Origin: Porphyrobacter sp. HT-58-2
GTDB taxonomy: Bacteria > Pseudomonadota > Alphaproteobacteria > Sphingomonadales > Sphingomonadaceae
Direction: 5' to 3'
NCBI RefSeq assembly: GCF_002952215.1
Contig: NZ_CP022600.1
Location: 1,178,001 to 1,242,000 of the forward strand
DNA: 64,000 bases
Positions 63,651-64,000 of the stretch are shown in pieces (positions within the stretch are counted from its first letter, which is position 1; each line of letters starts with the position of its first letter). The notes under the pieces are model-generated. The model saw only the letters and a list, made by a program, of their open reading frames with translations. It did no database searches and had not been told where the DNA came from. A program made the translations under genes and the position numbers.

Positions 63651-64000
63651 TCAGCCCTTCGCCTGCATTTCCGCGTCGATCGCGCGCCAGTCCCTAGTCA
63701 CAAAGGTCTCCTGAATCGCGGTGCGGGTTTCCAGCTGGCCATTGCGGATCCAGTGCCACGTGCGGCAGCGGTGCTGGCCGCAGTCGGAAATCTGGATCTG
63801 CTCGTAGAGATAGAGCGAAGGATCGCCGGTCCGCTGCCAGTAGAGCATCATCGTGCGGTTATACTCGTCGAGCGGCACTTCGGCAGCCCAGCCTTGGATC
63901 AGCTCGTTGTTCCACCAGATCCGCCCGTCACGATAGGTCGCAGGGAAATCGCGTACTTCGGTGCGACCGTCGGGCCAGGTGTAGTGGTTGGTCTGGTGAT
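63651..64000 (-). CDS. Partial conserved protein, lipocalin-like
   Basis: Reading frame open to the window edge (about 116 residues seen; N-terminus missing). Many aromatic and charged residues in an alternating pattern: HYTWPDGRTEVRDFP, GRIWWNNEL and YLYEQIQISDCGQHRCRTWHWI. This resembles a beta-barrel binding protein. Same strand and 10 bp from the LeuC-like gene, so probably part of its operon. Family not recognised. Confidence 0.65.
   Translation of the reverse strand, partial: HQTNHYTWPDGRTEVRDFPATYRDGRIWWNNELIQGWAAEVPLDEYNRTMMLYWQRTGDPSLYLYEQIQISDCGQHRCRTWHWIRNGQLETRTAIQETFVTRDWRAIDAEMQAKG

Overview
The window looks like a chromosomal segment of a GC-rich alphaproteobacterium of the order Sphingomonadales, most likely family Erythrobacteraceae. 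The support is the gene content and protein style: a histidine operon with a YciI gene inside it, SspB, infC, a complete ybgC-tolQRAB-pal cluster, SWIB, HPF and rhomboid genes, and acyl-CoA dehydrogenase clusters with an APH-type phosphotransferase. Most genes are housekeeping or catabolic. I see no rRNA, CRISPR array, intact insertion sequence or prophage. One tRNA gene (Ser, anticodon GGA) is present.

Layout. 0-6.5 kb: an exported unknown protein, an amidohydrolase, then two TPP-riboswitch-like leaders in series, the first before a DUF2585 membrane protein and the second before thiC. thiC is translationally coupled to a haem-motif lipoprotein and a second lipoprotein. 6.6-7.6 kb: an AT-rich island with one PIN-domain gene. 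7.6-18 kb: small cytosolic proteins (cold shock, HPF, SWIB), a photolyase/cryptochrome homologue with inverted domain order, an S41 protease, GFA, PEBP, DoxX and cupin proteins and a dipeptidase. 18-28 kb: dapD, then a lipid or xenobiotic catabolic block with three acyl-CoA dehydrogenases, an alcohol dehydrogenase, an SDR, an APH-like kinase and an MFS symporter. 28-32 kb: porin, aquaporin, gmk, sspB. 32-36.7 kb: hisB-yciI-hisH-hisA-[two small membrane genes and a broken hisF 5' end]-hisF-hisE-HIT. 36.7-41.3 kb: the Tol-Pal system. 41.5-48.3 kb: J-domain protein, rhomboid protease, exported amidohydrolase, an SDR-like protein without its catalytic motif, a PLP sulfur-amino-acid enzyme behind a structured leader, and a DASS transporter. 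48.3-54.7 kb: a parS-like palindrome, infC with an apparent ATA start, pdeM, hemF, rsh, and a cyclophilin. 54.9-64 kb: tRNA-Ser, then two convergent catabolic units. The plus-strand one holds DUF1838, a methyltransferase, a membrane protein and DUF1330. The minus-strand one holds LeuC-like, LeuD-like, an HMG-CoA-lyase-like enzyme, a CaiB CoA transferase and a frameshifted VOC gene.

How genes work together. The last cluster reads as a hydrate, activate, cleave route for a branched or unsaturated dicarboxylic acid. Two plus-strand promoters facing it share a palindrome of the FadR/GntR type. Several dispersed palindromic or coding-compatible repeats (21.5, 37.9, 47.7, 54.6 and 54.8 kb) decorate the region. 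The best candidates for something undescribed are the DUF2585 gene under a TPP-type riboswitch, the structured RNA before the PLP enzyme, the permuted photolyase, and the LeuCD/HMGL/CaiB pathway.
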